Origin: Gemmobacter megaterium | GTDB lineage: Bacteria; Pseudomonadota; Alphaproteobacteria; Rhodobacterales; Rhodobacteraceae | Reading direction: 5' to 3' | NCBI RefSeq assembly: GCF_900156815.1 | Contig: NZ_FTOT01000008.1 | Coordinates: 1-64,000, forward strand | Length of the DNA: 64,000 nt | Part shown: positions 15,816 to 24,800 of the stretch, in pieces | How positions within the stretch are numbered: the stretch's first letter is position 1 | Layout: every line of letters starts with the position of its first letter | The notes under the pieces: model-generated | The model's input: only the letters and a program-made list of their open reading frames with translations | Databases searched by the model: none | Told to the model about the DNA's origin: nothing | Position numbers and translations under genes: made by a program

Positions 15816-17062
15816 GGGCCCCCCTCCGCAGCCCGCTCGGCGCTCACGGTCGCAAAGGTCTCTCCCGTCGCCTCCAGCACCGCCTCGCGCCCGGTGAAGG
15901 CCTGCCAGCGGGCCACCGCGACATCGACGTAAGGAGGATCCAGTTCCAACGCATGGCAATGCCGCCCGCAGGTCTCCGCCGCGATGATCGTGGTCCCCGA
16001 TCCGGAGAAGGGCTCATAGACCGCCTGGCCGGGCGAGGCATTGTTCAGCATCGGCCGACGCATGCACTCGACCGGCTTCTGCGTCCCATGGACCGTGGCC
16101 GCGTCCTGGTCCCGGCTCGCGATCTGCCACAGCGTGGTCTGCCTGCGGTCACCGGTCCAATGACCCTTGCCCCTGGCCCGCACCGCATACCAGCACGGCT
16201 CGTGCTGCCAGTGATAATCGCCCCGGCCGAGCACCAGCCGCTCCTTGGCCCAGACGATCTGGCTGCGGATCGCGAAGCCGGTGACGACAAGGCTTTCGGC
16301 CACCGTGGTGGCATGCAGGGCGCCGTGCCAGACATAGGCGACCTCGCCCGGAAACAGCTCCCAGGCCTCGCGCCAGTCCGCCCGGTCGTCATTCAGCACC
16401 TTGCCGGTGCGCCGCGTCTCCGAAAGTCCCGCCCGATTGCGCCAGGCCGGATCATAACCCACCCCATAGGGCGGATCGGTCACCATCAGATGCGGCACCA
16501 CGCCAGCGAGAACGCGGGCCACGGTCCCCGCATCCGTCGCATCACCGCAGATCAGCCGATGCGGTCCGAGGCACCACAGGTCGCCCGGACGGGAGACCGC
16601 GACCGCGGGCGCCTCCGGGACATCCTCCTCCCGGGCATCCGGCTGCCCTGCGTTCAGCAGCGCATCCAGTTCCCTCGCCTCGAAGCCGAGGCTTCCCAGG
16701 TCCACCGCCATCTCGCGCAGATCGCCCAGTTCCAGCGCCAGCAGGTCGCGATCCCATCCCGCCTGTTCCGCAAGCCTGTTGTCGGCCAGCACATAGGCCC
16801 GCTTCTGCGCCTCGCTCAGATGGGCAAGCTCGATCACCGGCACCGCCCCCAGCCCCAGCTTGCGCGCCGCCAGCACCCGGCCATGGCCGGCGATGATGCC
16901 GTTCGTCCCGTCGACCAGCACCGGATTGGTGAAACCGTATTCCCGGATCGATCCCGCGATCAGCGCCACCTGCGCCTCCGAATGGGTCCGGGCATTGCGC
17001 GCATAGGGGATCAGGTCGCCAATCGGGCGGTAGTCGATCGTAAGGGTCCGTCCGCCGTCCAT
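15812..17062 (-). CDS. ParB-domain plus DNA adenine/cytosine-N4 methylase fusion
   Basis: 416 aa from ATG 17062, chosen because the preceding frame lacks similarity. The N-terminal ParB/Srx-like domain (about 1-110) has NARTHSEAQVALIAGSI and GIIAGHGRVLAARKLG. The C-terminal beta-class amino-methyltransferase has catalytic motif IV DPPY (in LMVTDPPYGVGY) and SAM-binding FSGSGTT near residue 360. This architecture is common in phages and integrative elements, where it protects element DNA or regulates it. The recognition sequence is unknown. It begins a minus-strand run methylase-HTH-DUF7220-terminase, with an AT-rich leader upstream. Confidence 0.88.
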   Translation of the reverse strand: MDGGRTLTIDYRPIGDLIPYARNARTHSEAQVALIAGSIREYGFTNPVLVDGTNGIIAGHGRVLAARKLGLGAVPVIELAHLSEAQKRAYVLADNRLAEQAGWDRDLLALELGDLREMAVDLGSLGFEARELDALLNAGQPDAREEDVPEAPAVAVSRPGDLWCLGPHRLICGDATDAGTVARVLAGVVPHLMVTDPPYGVGYDPAWRNRAGLSETRRTGKVLNDDRADWREAWELFPGEVAYVWHGALHATTVAESLVVTGFAIRSQIVWAKERLVLGRGDYHWQHEPCWYAVRARGKGHWTGDRRQTTLWQIASRDQDAATVHGTQKPVECMRRPMLNNASPGQAVYEPFSGSGTTIIAAETCGRHCHALELDPPYVDVAVARWQAFTGREAVLEATGETFATVSAERAAEGGP

Positions 17063-17142
17063 CTGCGCCTCCCATCCCCCCGGGCCGCAACAAGCGGCAT
17101 GTCCAGAGGGGCTCAGGACAAGGATATCAGATGGGGCAAGAT

Positions 17143-17161
17143 ATTGTAATAATGACAATAA
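17143..17161. promoter_or_regulatory. AT-rich inverted repeat in the methylase leader
   Basis: tattgt and acaata are 6-bp arms around 7 bases, in an unusually AT-rich patch of an otherwise GC-rich region. It lies in the 185-bp gap between the primase end and the methylase start and is a plausible operator or promoter for the methylase-terminase operon. Confidence 0.4.
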
Positions 17162-17246
17162 ATGCTGATTGACGACAGATGGAGACGATGCCGGACAGGA
17201 GTGAAGCCATCGCCATCGCGCATCCCTGTCGCACCGAAGCGCCCGA

Positions 17247-20200
17247 TCAACCCGGCTTCCATTCCGCAAGGGGGCCGACTGCGCCCTCGAGCAGCCGTCG
17301 CGGGTCGGACGCAATCGCCTCGATCCACCAGGCCCGCTGCCAGGAGCGGCCCCGGCCGGGACGGCGGTAGGCAGCCGATTTAAGCGACATTTCCCTATAA
17401 GGATTATCTATAGGGATTTGTCGCTTAAATCCTGCCCTCTCCAACGCCTTCTGCGCCTGCTTCTCGTCACTGAACAGCCCCGGATGCAGCACCGCCGCAT
17501 CGGCTGGGCTATCCACCGCCAGTCCCGCCAGCAGCATGCGCTGGATGATGTCCGGCATCACGGCTTCCCAGGCCAGCACGCGATCGTGGACCAGCGGCAG
17601 GGCAACGTCTGCCAGAACCTGGACCTCGAGCGGATTCGCCGCTGTCCGGTTCACCCCGCGACCCCGGCCGATGGCCTGGATCACTTCATCGTCGCAAACA
17701 GCCGAACGCATGAGTTCTGCGAGCGGGTCCTCGTGCTCGATCGCGACGATCGGGCGCCGGGATCCGTCCCGCATCAAGAGGCCCCGCCGGACCCGATGGT
17801 AGGCACCCATGGGCACATGTCCGAGGTAGGCGCTGGTGATGTGCCCAAGATCCTCGTTTCCGGGCAGCGGCCGGCCGATGACGATCAGCAGCGCCACGTC
17901 CTTGTAGGCATCCAGTCCGGCGATGGCCTTGAAGTGTCCCGTCTCGACACCTGGTATTCCGGCGAAGGCCGGTTCGATCTGCTTGTAGGTGACCACCAGT
18001 GTCCTGCCCGGCGCAACACGGGTCGCTTCCCAGCGGACATGGTCGACGCAGTCCCGGAGCCGGTTCCGCCGCCGCCGCGCCTCGTCCGGAGCGGCCTTCG
18101 GATCCTCCACCAGGGATGACTTGCCGAAGCTGCCCTGCACCGCGGTCAACCGCATCTGCGGCATGGACGCAGCGATCTCGATGACATCAAGTCCTGGCAG
18201 CACCGTCCCGGCAAGGCCAGGTCGCAGCGTGGCGTCGAGATGCAGGATCGGCAGTTGGGCGAGGTCCTGATCGATCCCCTGCAGGCGGGTCACCTCGATG
18301 GAAGCGGCGCCGGTCCCGGGATCAGGCGGCATGACCCGGACACGACCGTCCTGGTCTTCGGCCCCCTGCAGGCAGCCCTCCAGGGCATGGAACAGGGCCT
18401 CGCGCCGGACCGACCGATTGGCGTCCCAGCTGAGTTCCGCCGCGCGTCGGCGCGCCCCCTGCGGCAGGCCCGGGCGCAGGCCGGGATCAACGCGCAGCCG
18501 GATTTCCAGCGCGGCGGCGGTGGCGCATGCCGCGACAGTGAGACCTGCGTCGACAAGGTGCTGCCTCATCAGCGGGCCCGCCCCGTTGGCCCGCAAAGCG
18601 TCACTCGCCAGCGTCCGGAGGCGGAAGAGCTCGGTCCAGGCGGCTTCCTCCTCCTCGGGATCGTCCAGTCTCGGCGTGTCGACGGCCTCGGCCGCAGTGA
18701 TCTCCGCGAGGCCAATCCGGGTCCGACGGACGGCTCGCTCCCAGCAGCCCTCGTCGATCACGATCAGCGCTGCCTTGACCGCCGGCACCGACAATCCGGT
18801 GAAGAGGCTGTCATAGGCCGCCAGAACCACATCGGCCTCTTCGATCTCGCGCAGGTTCTCCTGCTTGGCACAGGCGTCGAAGGTGTGACAACGGGCGCCG
18901 CCGCGCCGCATGCAGGCATTGGGGAAGGCAGGAAGCCCGGACGCGATAGCCAGCCTCACCATGTCGAGATCCCGGCACATGGTCCGGCCAAGCCCGGGCA
19001 CCATCGCCTCGTAGCCGCGATGGACGGCAACGCGCAGATTGTCGCCCGCCCAGCCGAGCGCCGCCTCGTCCGCCAGCGCCAGGGATGGCACGAAGACGAG
19101 GATGCAATGCGGAAGGCCGGCCTCCTTCAGCCGCTGCTGCAATGCAAGAAGTTCCCGCCGTGAGACCGCCGACTTTCCGAGGCCGACGCTGGCGCGGAGG
19201 CCGGTCCGTGGACCCGGTTCCTCGCACCCCGAGGCGCTCCAGTCCTCGGCCGAACGGCAGAATGCTGCGATCGCTTCCGCGAGCTTTTCCCGGGCGTCGC
19301 CGACGGGCAGGCCGGGCTCGACCTCGACGGGCTCCGCGTCCGGAGATGCGCGTGGCGGCAGACGGCCAGCCGCTGCAAGGCCGAGCTTATCGCAGACCTT
19401 CGTCAGAGCATCATGGAGATCATAGGACGTCGAGCTGTCCTTCTTGCCCCGGGACAGATCGGTGGTTGCGCTGAACCGCTGCCAGGCGCGTTCGGCCAGG
19501 ATGTCGGGGGCCAGGGTTTGATCGGCATCGATCGCGTCGTGAACCGCGTGATAGGCGATCGTCGACAACCAGCCGTCACGCCCGTCGACGACAATCCCAT
19601 CGGCATCGCGGACCGGGCCGGTCGCAGGACCCGCGTTTCCACCTCGCCGTGCCCGACGTTGCTGCTCCCCGATCGGAGGGAGGAGCGCTGCAAGCTCGAA
19701 CAGGAGATCGCGGCAGATGGCCTCGTCGACGAGTGGCAGGTCGGCAAGCGGCAGATCGAGCGGCGTGTCGCCGGCTGGCCAGTAATACGGCTGCCCGGTG
19801 TCCGGGTGGATGCCAAAGGCCACGAACTGCTGGCCGAGGCCAAGGAATTCGAGCTTGCGTGCAGACAGTTTGGCAAAGGGCGTTTCGGTTCGCGCGAGAT
19901 AGAGCCGTTTCGGCCAGAGTCCGACGCGCATTGGCAAACTGCCAAGCCTGCCCTCGACGATCCGCCCCATCTGGTGCGCGGTGTCGGGGTCAAGGACATC
20001 TATATCGATGCCGACGAGCTGTCCGGTTCGCAATCCGACCCCGGACATGGGAAACGTCTCGATCCAGCGGGATACCTGCGCTTCGTCGATCCGGGCTGTC
20101 GTCCAGGCGTCCACAGCCGGGCGTTTTGTTCCTGCGAGGATCGGCAGCGGTTCAAAGCCATTGTCGAGAAGCCGGGCCGCCAGATCGCCATAGCCTTGAC

Positions 20201-20285
20201 CGGCCATGCCGAAGGGGCCGCCGCCGGCAGCCTGGCTGTCTTCCCTGTTGTCTTGCGCGGGTCCGGACTGGCGATCCCGCGCCAT
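17247..20285 (-). CDS. Prim-Pol primase fused to helicase-like region (1012 aa)
   Basis: 1012 aa. The N-terminal bifunctional primase-polymerase (AEP) domain has LPILAGTKRPAVDAWTTA, then the catalytic acidic pair in VGIDIDVLDPDTA and a following HPDTGQPYYWP region (about residues 35-190). A central ATPase-like segment has RASVGLGKSAVSRRELL (Walker A-like, about 365-385) and LIVIDEGCWERAV as a possible Walker B. A late motif DDEVIQAIGRGRGVNR resembles the arginine-finger box of SF2/SF3 helicases. The C-terminus (GRGRSWQRAWWIEAI) is a conserved tail in phage homologues. This is the replication protein of the element. Its 3' end contains a large 23-bp inverted repeat. Confidence 0.85.
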   Translation of the reverse strand: MARDRQSGPAQDNREDSQAAGGGPFGMAGQGYGDLAARLLDNGFEPLPILAGTKRPAVDAWTTARIDEAQVSRWIETFPMSGVGLRTGQLVGIDIDVLDPDTAHQMGRIVEGRLGSLPMRVGLWPKRLYLARTETPFAKLSARKLEFLGLGQQFVAFGIHPDTGQPYYWPAGDTPLDLPLADLPLVDEAICRDLLFELAALLPPIGEQQRRARRGGNAGPATGPVRDADGIVVDGRDGWLSTIAYHAVHDAIDADQTLAPDILAERAWQRFSATTDLSRGKKDSSTSYDLHDALTKVCDKLGLAAAGRLPPRASPDAEPVEVEPGLPVGDAREKLAEAIAAFCRSAEDWSASGCEEPGPRTGLRASVGLGKSAVSRRELLALQQRLKEAGLPHCILVFVPSLALADEAALGWAGDNLRVAVHRGYEAMVPGLGRTMCRDLDMVRLAIASGLPAFPNACMRRGGARCHTFDACAKQENLREIEEADVVLAAYDSLFTGLSVPAVKAALIVIDEGCWERAVRRTRIGLAEITAAEAVDTPRLDDPEEEEAAWTELFRLRTLASDALRANGAGPLMRQHLVDAGLTVAACATAAALEIRLRVDPGLRPGLPQGARRRAAELSWDANRSVRREALFHALEGCLQGAEDQDGRVRVMPPDPGTGAASIEVTRLQGIDQDLAQLPILHLDATLRPGLAGTVLPGLDVIEIAASMPQMRLTAVQGSFGKSSLVEDPKAAPDEARRRRNRLRDCVDHVRWEATRVAPGRTLVVTYKQIEPAFAGIPGVETGHFKAIAGLDAYKDVALLIVIGRPLPGNEDLGHITSAYLGHVPMGAYHRVRRGLLMRDGSRRPIVAIEHEDPLAELMRSAVCDDEVIQAIGRGRGVNRTAANPLEVQVLADVALPLVHDRVLAWEAVMPDIIQRMLLAGLAVDSPADAAVLHPGLFSDEKQAQKALERAGFKRQIPIDNPYREMSLKSAAYRRPGRGRSWQRAWWIEAIASDPRRLLEGAVGPLAEWKPG
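17377..17431. repeat. 23-bp inverted repeat inside the primase 3' end
   Basis: gatttaagcgaca-tt-tccctata and its complement are separated by 9 bases. Only the two central tt/aa bases of each arm fail to pair. It is AT-rich and sits within coding sequence (residues near IDNPYREMSLKSA). Such a symmetric site in a replication gene could be an origin, a terminator of replication or a recombination site. Confidence 0.8.
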
Positions 20286-20288
20286 GGG

Positions 20289-20498
20289 TCAGTCCGGCGT
20301 GAAGCTCTGCCGGGCCTCGAAGGCCTCGACATCACTCAGGCGATAGAACACCAGCCCGCCGAGCCTCACCCAGGCCGGGCCGTAGCGAGCCTCCCTCCAA
20401 CGCTGCAGCGTGCGCGGTGCCAGGCGCCACCGCGCCGCAAGTTCGCGTGTCGTCAGCAGGGAGGGCTGTGGCGGATGCGCGCCGGGATGAACCGTCAT
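20289..20498 (-). CDS. Small HTH_17/AlpA-type DNA-binding protein
   Basis: 69 aa from ATG 20498. It contains TTRELAARWRLAPRTLQRWRE and LGGLVFYRLSDVEAFEA, the winged-helix pattern of excisionase/AlpA-like proteins of the MerR superfamily. It begins inside the stop of the preceding gene (4-bp overlap) and lies 3 bp upstream of the primase start, so it is co-transcribed with it. It probably regulates excision or replication of the element. Confidence 0.8.
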   Translation of the reverse strand: MTVHPGAHPPQPSLLTTRELAARWRLAPRTLQRWREARYGPAWVRLGGLVFYRLSDVEAFEARQSFTPD

Positions 20499-20773
20499 CA
20501 GGCCGCCCCCCGGCGATGAACCAGGGGCAAGGCCGCGGCACCGCCCTGGCAACCCTGCTCGCGGGCAAGGAAGTACAGCGCCTCCAGCGCCGCGCGTTCG
20601 GCGGGCGTCAGCACCGCCCGGCGGTCGAGGGCAAAGGCCAGGTCATCGAGCGTCGCTGTTGCGACCTCCACCTCGCGCGGACCGAGGCGGCACGGGCCGA
20701 AGACGCTGATCATCCGCGGCAGTGCCGCGAGGGCGAGACTGGCCGCAAGCGGGGAATGGCGGCGATCAGACAT
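20498..20773 (-). CDS. Small hypothetical element protein
   Basis: 91 aa, leucine- and alanine-rich with repeated short helices (ATLDDLAFALDRRAVLTPAERAALEALYFLARE). It overlaps both neighbours by a few bases, so it belongs to the early operon of the element. No known domain is recognised. The region TPAERAALEALYFLARE could form a helical pair. Confidence 0.6.
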   Translation of the reverse strand: MSDRRHSPLAASLALAALPRMISVFGPCRLGPREVEVATATLDDLAFALDRRAVLTPAERAALEALYFLAREQGCQGGAAALPLVHRRGAA

Positions 20774-21008
20774 CGGCCACCGCCCAGGCCTGAGGCGGTC
20801 TCACGGCCGGATCAGGGGCCGGCATGCCGATCGCATCCTCGCCATCATCGGCATAGATCGCCAGCAGCGGCGTGCCGTCGGCGTGATGACCGGCATCCTC
20901 GATCCGGTAGCTGCGATTGGAGGCGCAGACTTCCGCCAGTTCCCAGCGGCGGTAGAAGCCCGGCAGGCGGCGGAACTCGCCGGGCGTGGTGGCAATGATG
21001 CAGGTCAT
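20766..21008 (-). CDS. Small hypothetical element protein
   Basis: 80 aa, beginning MTCIIATTPGEFRRLPGFYRRWEL. It is mostly polar, with SYRIEDAGHHADGTPLLAIY resembling a small beta-rich domain. It is first of the three short genes leading to the primase and overlaps the next gene by 8 bp. No function is inferred. Confidence 0.6.
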   Translation of the reverse strand: MTCIIATTPGEFRRLPGFYRRWELAEVCASNRSYRIEDAGHHADGTPLLAIYADDGEDAIGMPAPDPAVRPPQAWAVADV

Positions 21009-21092
21009 CGATGTCTTCCCCTGTTCCGAGTGGGGCGCCGAGGGGCGCTCACAGGGGAAAAGCCAATCGCGCAGGCCGGATGGGACATCGGC

Positions 21093-21815
21093 TCAGGGGA
21101 TTTCCACGAAGGCGGCCCGAAGCCTGCGCATCGCGCGCTGGTAGCGTTTGCGGGCTGCCTCGTGGGTGAGACCGAATTCGGCGGCCACCTCCGCCTGGCT
21201 GTATCCCTCGATCGCCACACGGATCACCAGCAGGGCATCGATGCCGAGCAGCTTCCGCAGTTCATCCTCCAGGGCTGCCGCCTCCGCAGCCTGCTGGCCT
21301 CCGGCCCGATCGGCGGGCAGGTCATCGGGAGCGGTGATGCTGGTGAGGAATGTGTGCTCTGCCCGCTTGCGATGTGCGCGGATCATGTCGCGTTCGACAT
21401 TGAGCAGCACCGTGGCCGCGATCCAGGTGACGCGCCCGAGATCGAGTCCGCGGACCGCCTCGGTCGTACGCGACATGATCTCCGAGGTGATCTCCTCGGC
21501 GGAGCCGATCCTGCGCCGGATCGATCGGTGCCGGATCGCGTCCAGTCCCGGCCAGAGCGCCAGCAGCATCACGGTCAGCGCGCAATCCGACACCGGACCA
21601 TCGGACTGCGCCGCCTCGACGAGGGCTGTGAGGATCAGCTTCTTGTCGTCGGATGCGTCCCTTGTGCGATGCAGCCCGTCGAACAGCGCCACCGGATCGC
21701 GGAATGGGGCTAGCGCAGCATGCGCCTGCCGCAGGGCCTCAAAGCTGCGCTGGAACTGAAGCCTGGACGAGGATCGCATCAGATCCTCGCGGATCTCGTG
21801 CCAGGAAAAGGACAC
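21093..21815 (-). CDS. Sigma-70/ECF-like regulator in the phage element
   Basis: 240 aa. A region-2-like helix bundle (about 50-150, containing LWPGLDAIRHRSIRRRIGSAEEITSEI) is followed by a region-4-like HTH (GIDALLVIRVAIEGYSQAEVAAEFGLTHEAARKRYQRAMRRLR). The spacing suits an ECF-like sigma factor or a phage regulator derived from one. It is transcribed toward the primase block, with about 85 bp of gap before the small genes. It may direct polymerase to the element promoters. Confidence is moderate because region 2 is divergent. Confidence 0.7.
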   Translation of the reverse strand: MSFSWHEIREDLMRSSSRLQFQRSFEALRQAHAALAPFRDPVALFDGLHRTRDASDDKKLILTALVEAAQSDGPVSDCALTVMLLALWPGLDAIRHRSIRRRIGSAEEITSEIMSRTTEAVRGLDLGRVTWIAATVLLNVERDMIRAHRKRAEHTFLTSITAPDDLPADRAGGQQAAEAAALEDELRKLLGIDALLVIRVAIEGYSQAEVAAEFGLTHEAARKRYQRAMRRLRAAFVEIP

Positions 21816-21914
21816 CGGACGCCAGCCTTTCGGCCGGGCGTCCAGCGCCTCTCGGGGACCAGATCAGGGCGTCATGCGCCTCTCGGGGTTGAAGGGGACG
21901 GGGGAAGGCGCGCT

Positions 21915-22163
21915 CTAGCGCGCCGGCCCGCTCGTATGATTCAGCGTGCCGCAGCCGCGGCACTTCGCCTGGACCGGAAAGCCCGTGAAATACTCGTGCC
22001 CCCGCGCGAAGCTCACGTGCATCCGGCCTTCACGGAACACGCCAAGCACGCCGCCGCAGCAGATGCAGCGCCAGGTCGAGGACGGGGTGGCGGGCGGGGT
22101 CTTCTGCGTCGCGCCCGACCGGCGCAACGATGCGGGCGGGCGAGAGGGGAAGGGAATCGGCAT
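21915..22163 (-). CDS. Com-like zinc-ribbon protein
   Basis: 82 aa from ATG 22163. Paired CxxC knuckles WRCICCGG and KCRGCGTLNH enclose a short loop, the pattern of the phage Mu Com translational regulator family. The N-terminal half is proline/serine-rich and disordered. It is isolated between the sigma-like gene and a large hypothetical gene on the same strand. Com proteins usually control a methyltransferase such as Mom; here the ParB-methylase is a few kb downstream on the same strand, a speculative target. Confidence 0.6.
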   Translation of the reverse strand: MPIPFPSRPPASLRRSGATQKTPPATPSSTWRCICCGGVLGVFREGRMHVSFARGHEYFTGFPVQAKCRGCGTLNHTSGPAR

Positions 22164-22255
22164 CGGAGTGCTCCTTGGTTTCAGGAGCAATCCAGATGGA
22201 TCAGCGAATCGGAGATTGTCAGACCCCCCAATCGGAGCCGGATCGGAGCCAGCCG

Positions 22256-24463
22256 TTACACGGCGATCTCCCAGGGCCCTTTCTGGCCGAGACTTCTCAA
22301 AAAGTTACCCTTCAGCTTGTCCCAGAGCGGCTGCTTGAAGATGTTCGGCAGGGACTGGCCTTCGGCAATGCCTCTGACAAGATCACCCGTCGTCATCGGC
22401 GTCGGGCCATTGTTATGGGCATCCACCAGCCGCTGAATGATGGCGATACGGTTTGCACCCTTGATGTCGATGGTGGCTTTTCCAGGTACGAAGAGGGTGG
22501 CCATATTCTCCCCGGAACGGGTGAGCCCGACCGCTTGTCCGCCACGGGCCAATATCCGGTGACGCCGAAACACGGACCGGAGCTTGTCTGCGACCAAGGC
22601 GATTTCGGACTGTCCCTTGTCGATCTGATCGGCAAGCGGCGTCAGGACGTTGGCTGCCAGACACGGCCCAGGTGCTTCGCCAGCCTGAAGGACCAGGCCG
22701 ATGCCGAGGTTGTGGCGCGCCCGAAGCTGCGTATCGACGTCCGACCGGACCTTCTCCCGGTCGAGACCTCGCGCGAGATAGACCGGCACATTGCCGCCAT
22801 CGACCGCGAGCGTTCCAAGATAGAGAAGCTGGTCAGTCAGCTTCTCTATGGCGGGCACATCCAGCGCCTGTTCAAGACGCGCCTTCAGATGTTGTGCGAC
22901 CCAGCCGTCCCGCACTCGATAGACCCGGTAGCGATCCGGTGTGCCGCCAGGGGCCAGCTGTCCTTCGGTGACCTGAAGATCGGCCACCTTATGATTTCCT
23001 GCTTCCTCATCTCCCTTTTCCACCCGGACAACAACCTCGGCTGCAACCAGGCCTATCTCGTCTTCATCGTCGATCAGGTCGTCGCCTACCCAACCGGCAG
23101 GGACAAGAAATCCGATTTCCATCAGAAGGCTGGGATCGACGCCGCGTTTAACCAGCCACTCGCCGGTGACCCTGTCTGCCCCTATGTCCCAGATGGCCAG
23201 CAACGCAGGCATGACCGCCATGCTCTCCGCATCGCCTGGCGCGCGACCCTCACGGAGGATATTCCAGTGTCGAAGCAGGCGATGCCCCAGAACCCGTTCG
23301 AACGGGTCGTCAATACTGAGAAGGCTGCTCGTGTTACGATCGGTAAGCGTGAAGTCGAGGGTTTGCACATCGTCTCGCTCCGCGCGGCGATACCGCACCG
23401 CAATCTCGATGAAGCGGATCGCGACCGCCCGCTCGAAAATCCTCGGGAGGCCCGGCTGGCTGTGGATGAGTTCGGAGATGTCCTGATCGATAGTGGTGGA
23501 AAGCGAGAGGCGGTTGGCGAGATTGCCGATGCTGATGTCAGCGCGGATCACTTGCGCACGGGTGATCACCACATCGTCGAGTTCCGGCAGTTCCAGATCG
23601 AGGGCCTGCATGAACCGCGAGATGTCGTAGGCCTGAAAGTCGACGGGCTGGTTGGAATAGGTCTGATCGAGGGCCGTTTCGATGAATCGCTCGGCGATGG
23701 TGTGCCTGAACTTTCGGTTGCCAGCGCGGACATGTACCCGTCCGGTTGATGGCGTGTAGACGATCATCGCCTCTCCGGGTGGCCGGAAATAGATACTTGA
23801 CCTATTGCCGTTGTCGTCGATCTCCCGGACGCTCGTGGGCGGATCGGGATGATACAGCAGGTACATCTCTGCCGCCGGTTCATCGCCGTCCTCGGGGATG
23901 TCGAACTTGTCGATGCTGTAGCCGTCGCCGCGATCGAGGCGCTTGTTGAGGTCGACAAGAAGCTCTTCGAGCAATGCGCTGCCGGCGTCCGGGCCTCCGT
24001 CGACCGAAGGCTCCGCCATGAAGGTCTGGTAGTGCTTGTCATAGCGCCGGTAGAGCCGCAGGTGCAGGCTGTTCTCCGCCGCTTCGAACAGCCCGTGTTC
24101 GTTCGCAAAGGCCCACAGGCTGCGCGCCAGCCTGTCCCGCTGGTTCAGAAGCTCCCTGGCGCGGTCGGGTTCGAGCCTGGTTGTGGCGAGACCTTGGAGG
24201 ACATACTCACCGCGGTCACTCGCAATTGTGACGATCCGGGCGGCTTCAGTTTCGAGCGGACCCAGCCGGTCCTTCTTTTCCTGCCGCAGCATGGTCCTGG
24301 CAAGCGACGGACCGTCCGGGTTGTCCACATCGAACTTGTAGGCAGAAAGCCAGTTCAACCTCTCGAAAGCTCTAGCCGCGAGAAATCCGGACAGCAGATT
24401 CGGCTCTGCATCATCGAATAGCCGGGAAAGACTGGGGCAGGTCTTCGTGGGCGCGCGAACCAT
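22256..24463 (-). CDS. Large hypothetical protein (735 aa)
   Basis: 735 aa. The start MVRAPTKTC at 24463 is chosen because gagg lies 6 bases upstream; earlier starts extend into a region without protein character. The sequence is acidic and soluble, with no signal peptide or membrane helix. The middle has strand-rich segments (YLLYHPDPPTSVREIDDNGNR and nearby), and the C-terminus looks like a winged-helix (AIIQRLVDAHNNGPTPMTTGDLVRGI). I do not recognise a family. It is divergent from the recombinase cassette at 24597 and may be a regulator, a defence gene or an element-borne enzyme of unknown type. Confidence 0.75.
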   Translation of the reverse strand: MVRAPTKTCPSLSRLFDDAEPNLLSGFLAARAFERLNWLSAYKFDVDNPDGPSLARTMLRQEKKDRLGPLETEAARIVTIASDRGEYVLQGLATTRLEPDRARELLNQRDRLARSLWAFANEHGLFEAAENSLHLRLYRRYDKHYQTFMAEPSVDGGPDAGSALLEELLVDLNKRLDRGDGYSIDKFDIPEDGDEPAAEMYLLYHPDPPTSVREIDDNGNRSSIYFRPPGEAMIVYTPSTGRVHVRAGNRKFRHTIAERFIETALDQTYSNQPVDFQAYDISRFMQALDLELPELDDVVITRAQVIRADISIGNLANRLSLSTTIDQDISELIHSQPGLPRIFERAVAIRFIEIAVRYRRAERDDVQTLDFTLTDRNTSSLLSIDDPFERVLGHRLLRHWNILREGRAPGDAESMAVMPALLAIWDIGADRVTGEWLVKRGVDPSLLMEIGFLVPAGWVGDDLIDDEDEIGLVAAEVVVRVEKGDEEAGNHKVADLQVTEGQLAPGGTPDRYRVYRVRDGWVAQHLKARLEQALDVPAIEKLTDQLLYLGTLAVDGGNVPVYLARGLDREKVRSDVDTQLRARHNLGIGLVLQAGEAPGPCLAANVLTPLADQIDKGQSEIALVADKLRSVFRRHRILARGGQAVGLTRSGENMATLFVPGKATIDIKGANRIAIIQRLVDAHNNGPTPMTTGDLVRGIAEGQSLPNIFKQPLWDKLKGNFLRSLGQKGPWEIAV

Positions 24464-24596
24464 GAGCCACCTCGCTGTCATTTCCGACGAGAGTAGGGAC
24501 ATCACCCGGTTTCGCCAGAGATTTTCTCCGGCCCCCTGTCCCATTGCCTCACCGGATTTGGCTTTTCCCTGGCAGATGCTCCCCGGATGCCCTGCC

Positions 24597-24800
24597 ATGA
24601 AGCACCCCAATCCCCTGTCGCCCTTCCTGATGACCTCCGCCGAGCGGCGGGCCGAGTTGTGCCGCATCCTGGCCCTCGGGCTGGTCCGGTTGCGCATGAG
24701 GAAGTCAAGCGAACTCTCTGACGACATGGGAGAAACTTCGCTACACCTTCCGCCCGCAAAGAGCGTTGGTCGGCATGCAAATCACCGGAGACCCGCATGA
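24597..24800 (+). CDS. Small conserved protein upstream of DUF2924 (67 aa)
   Basis: Starts MKHPNPLSPFLMTSAERRAEL; a second ATG 33 bp in is also possible. The core TSAERRAELCRILALGLVRLRMR...SSELSDDMGETSLHLP is a pattern I know from small proteins preceding DUF2924-recombinase cassettes in alphaproteobacterial elements. Its stop overlaps the DUF2924 start (ATGA), so the four genes of the cassette are translationally chained. Function unknown; it may be a DNA-binding partner of the recombinase. Confidence 0.7.
   Translation: MKHPNPLSPFLMTSAERRAELCRILALGLVRLRMRKSSELSDDMGETSLHLPPAKSVGRHANHRRPA

Noticed and set aside
22130-23749. 539-aa plus-strand frame
   Set aside because: Antisense to the 735-aa gene and without recognisable motifs.
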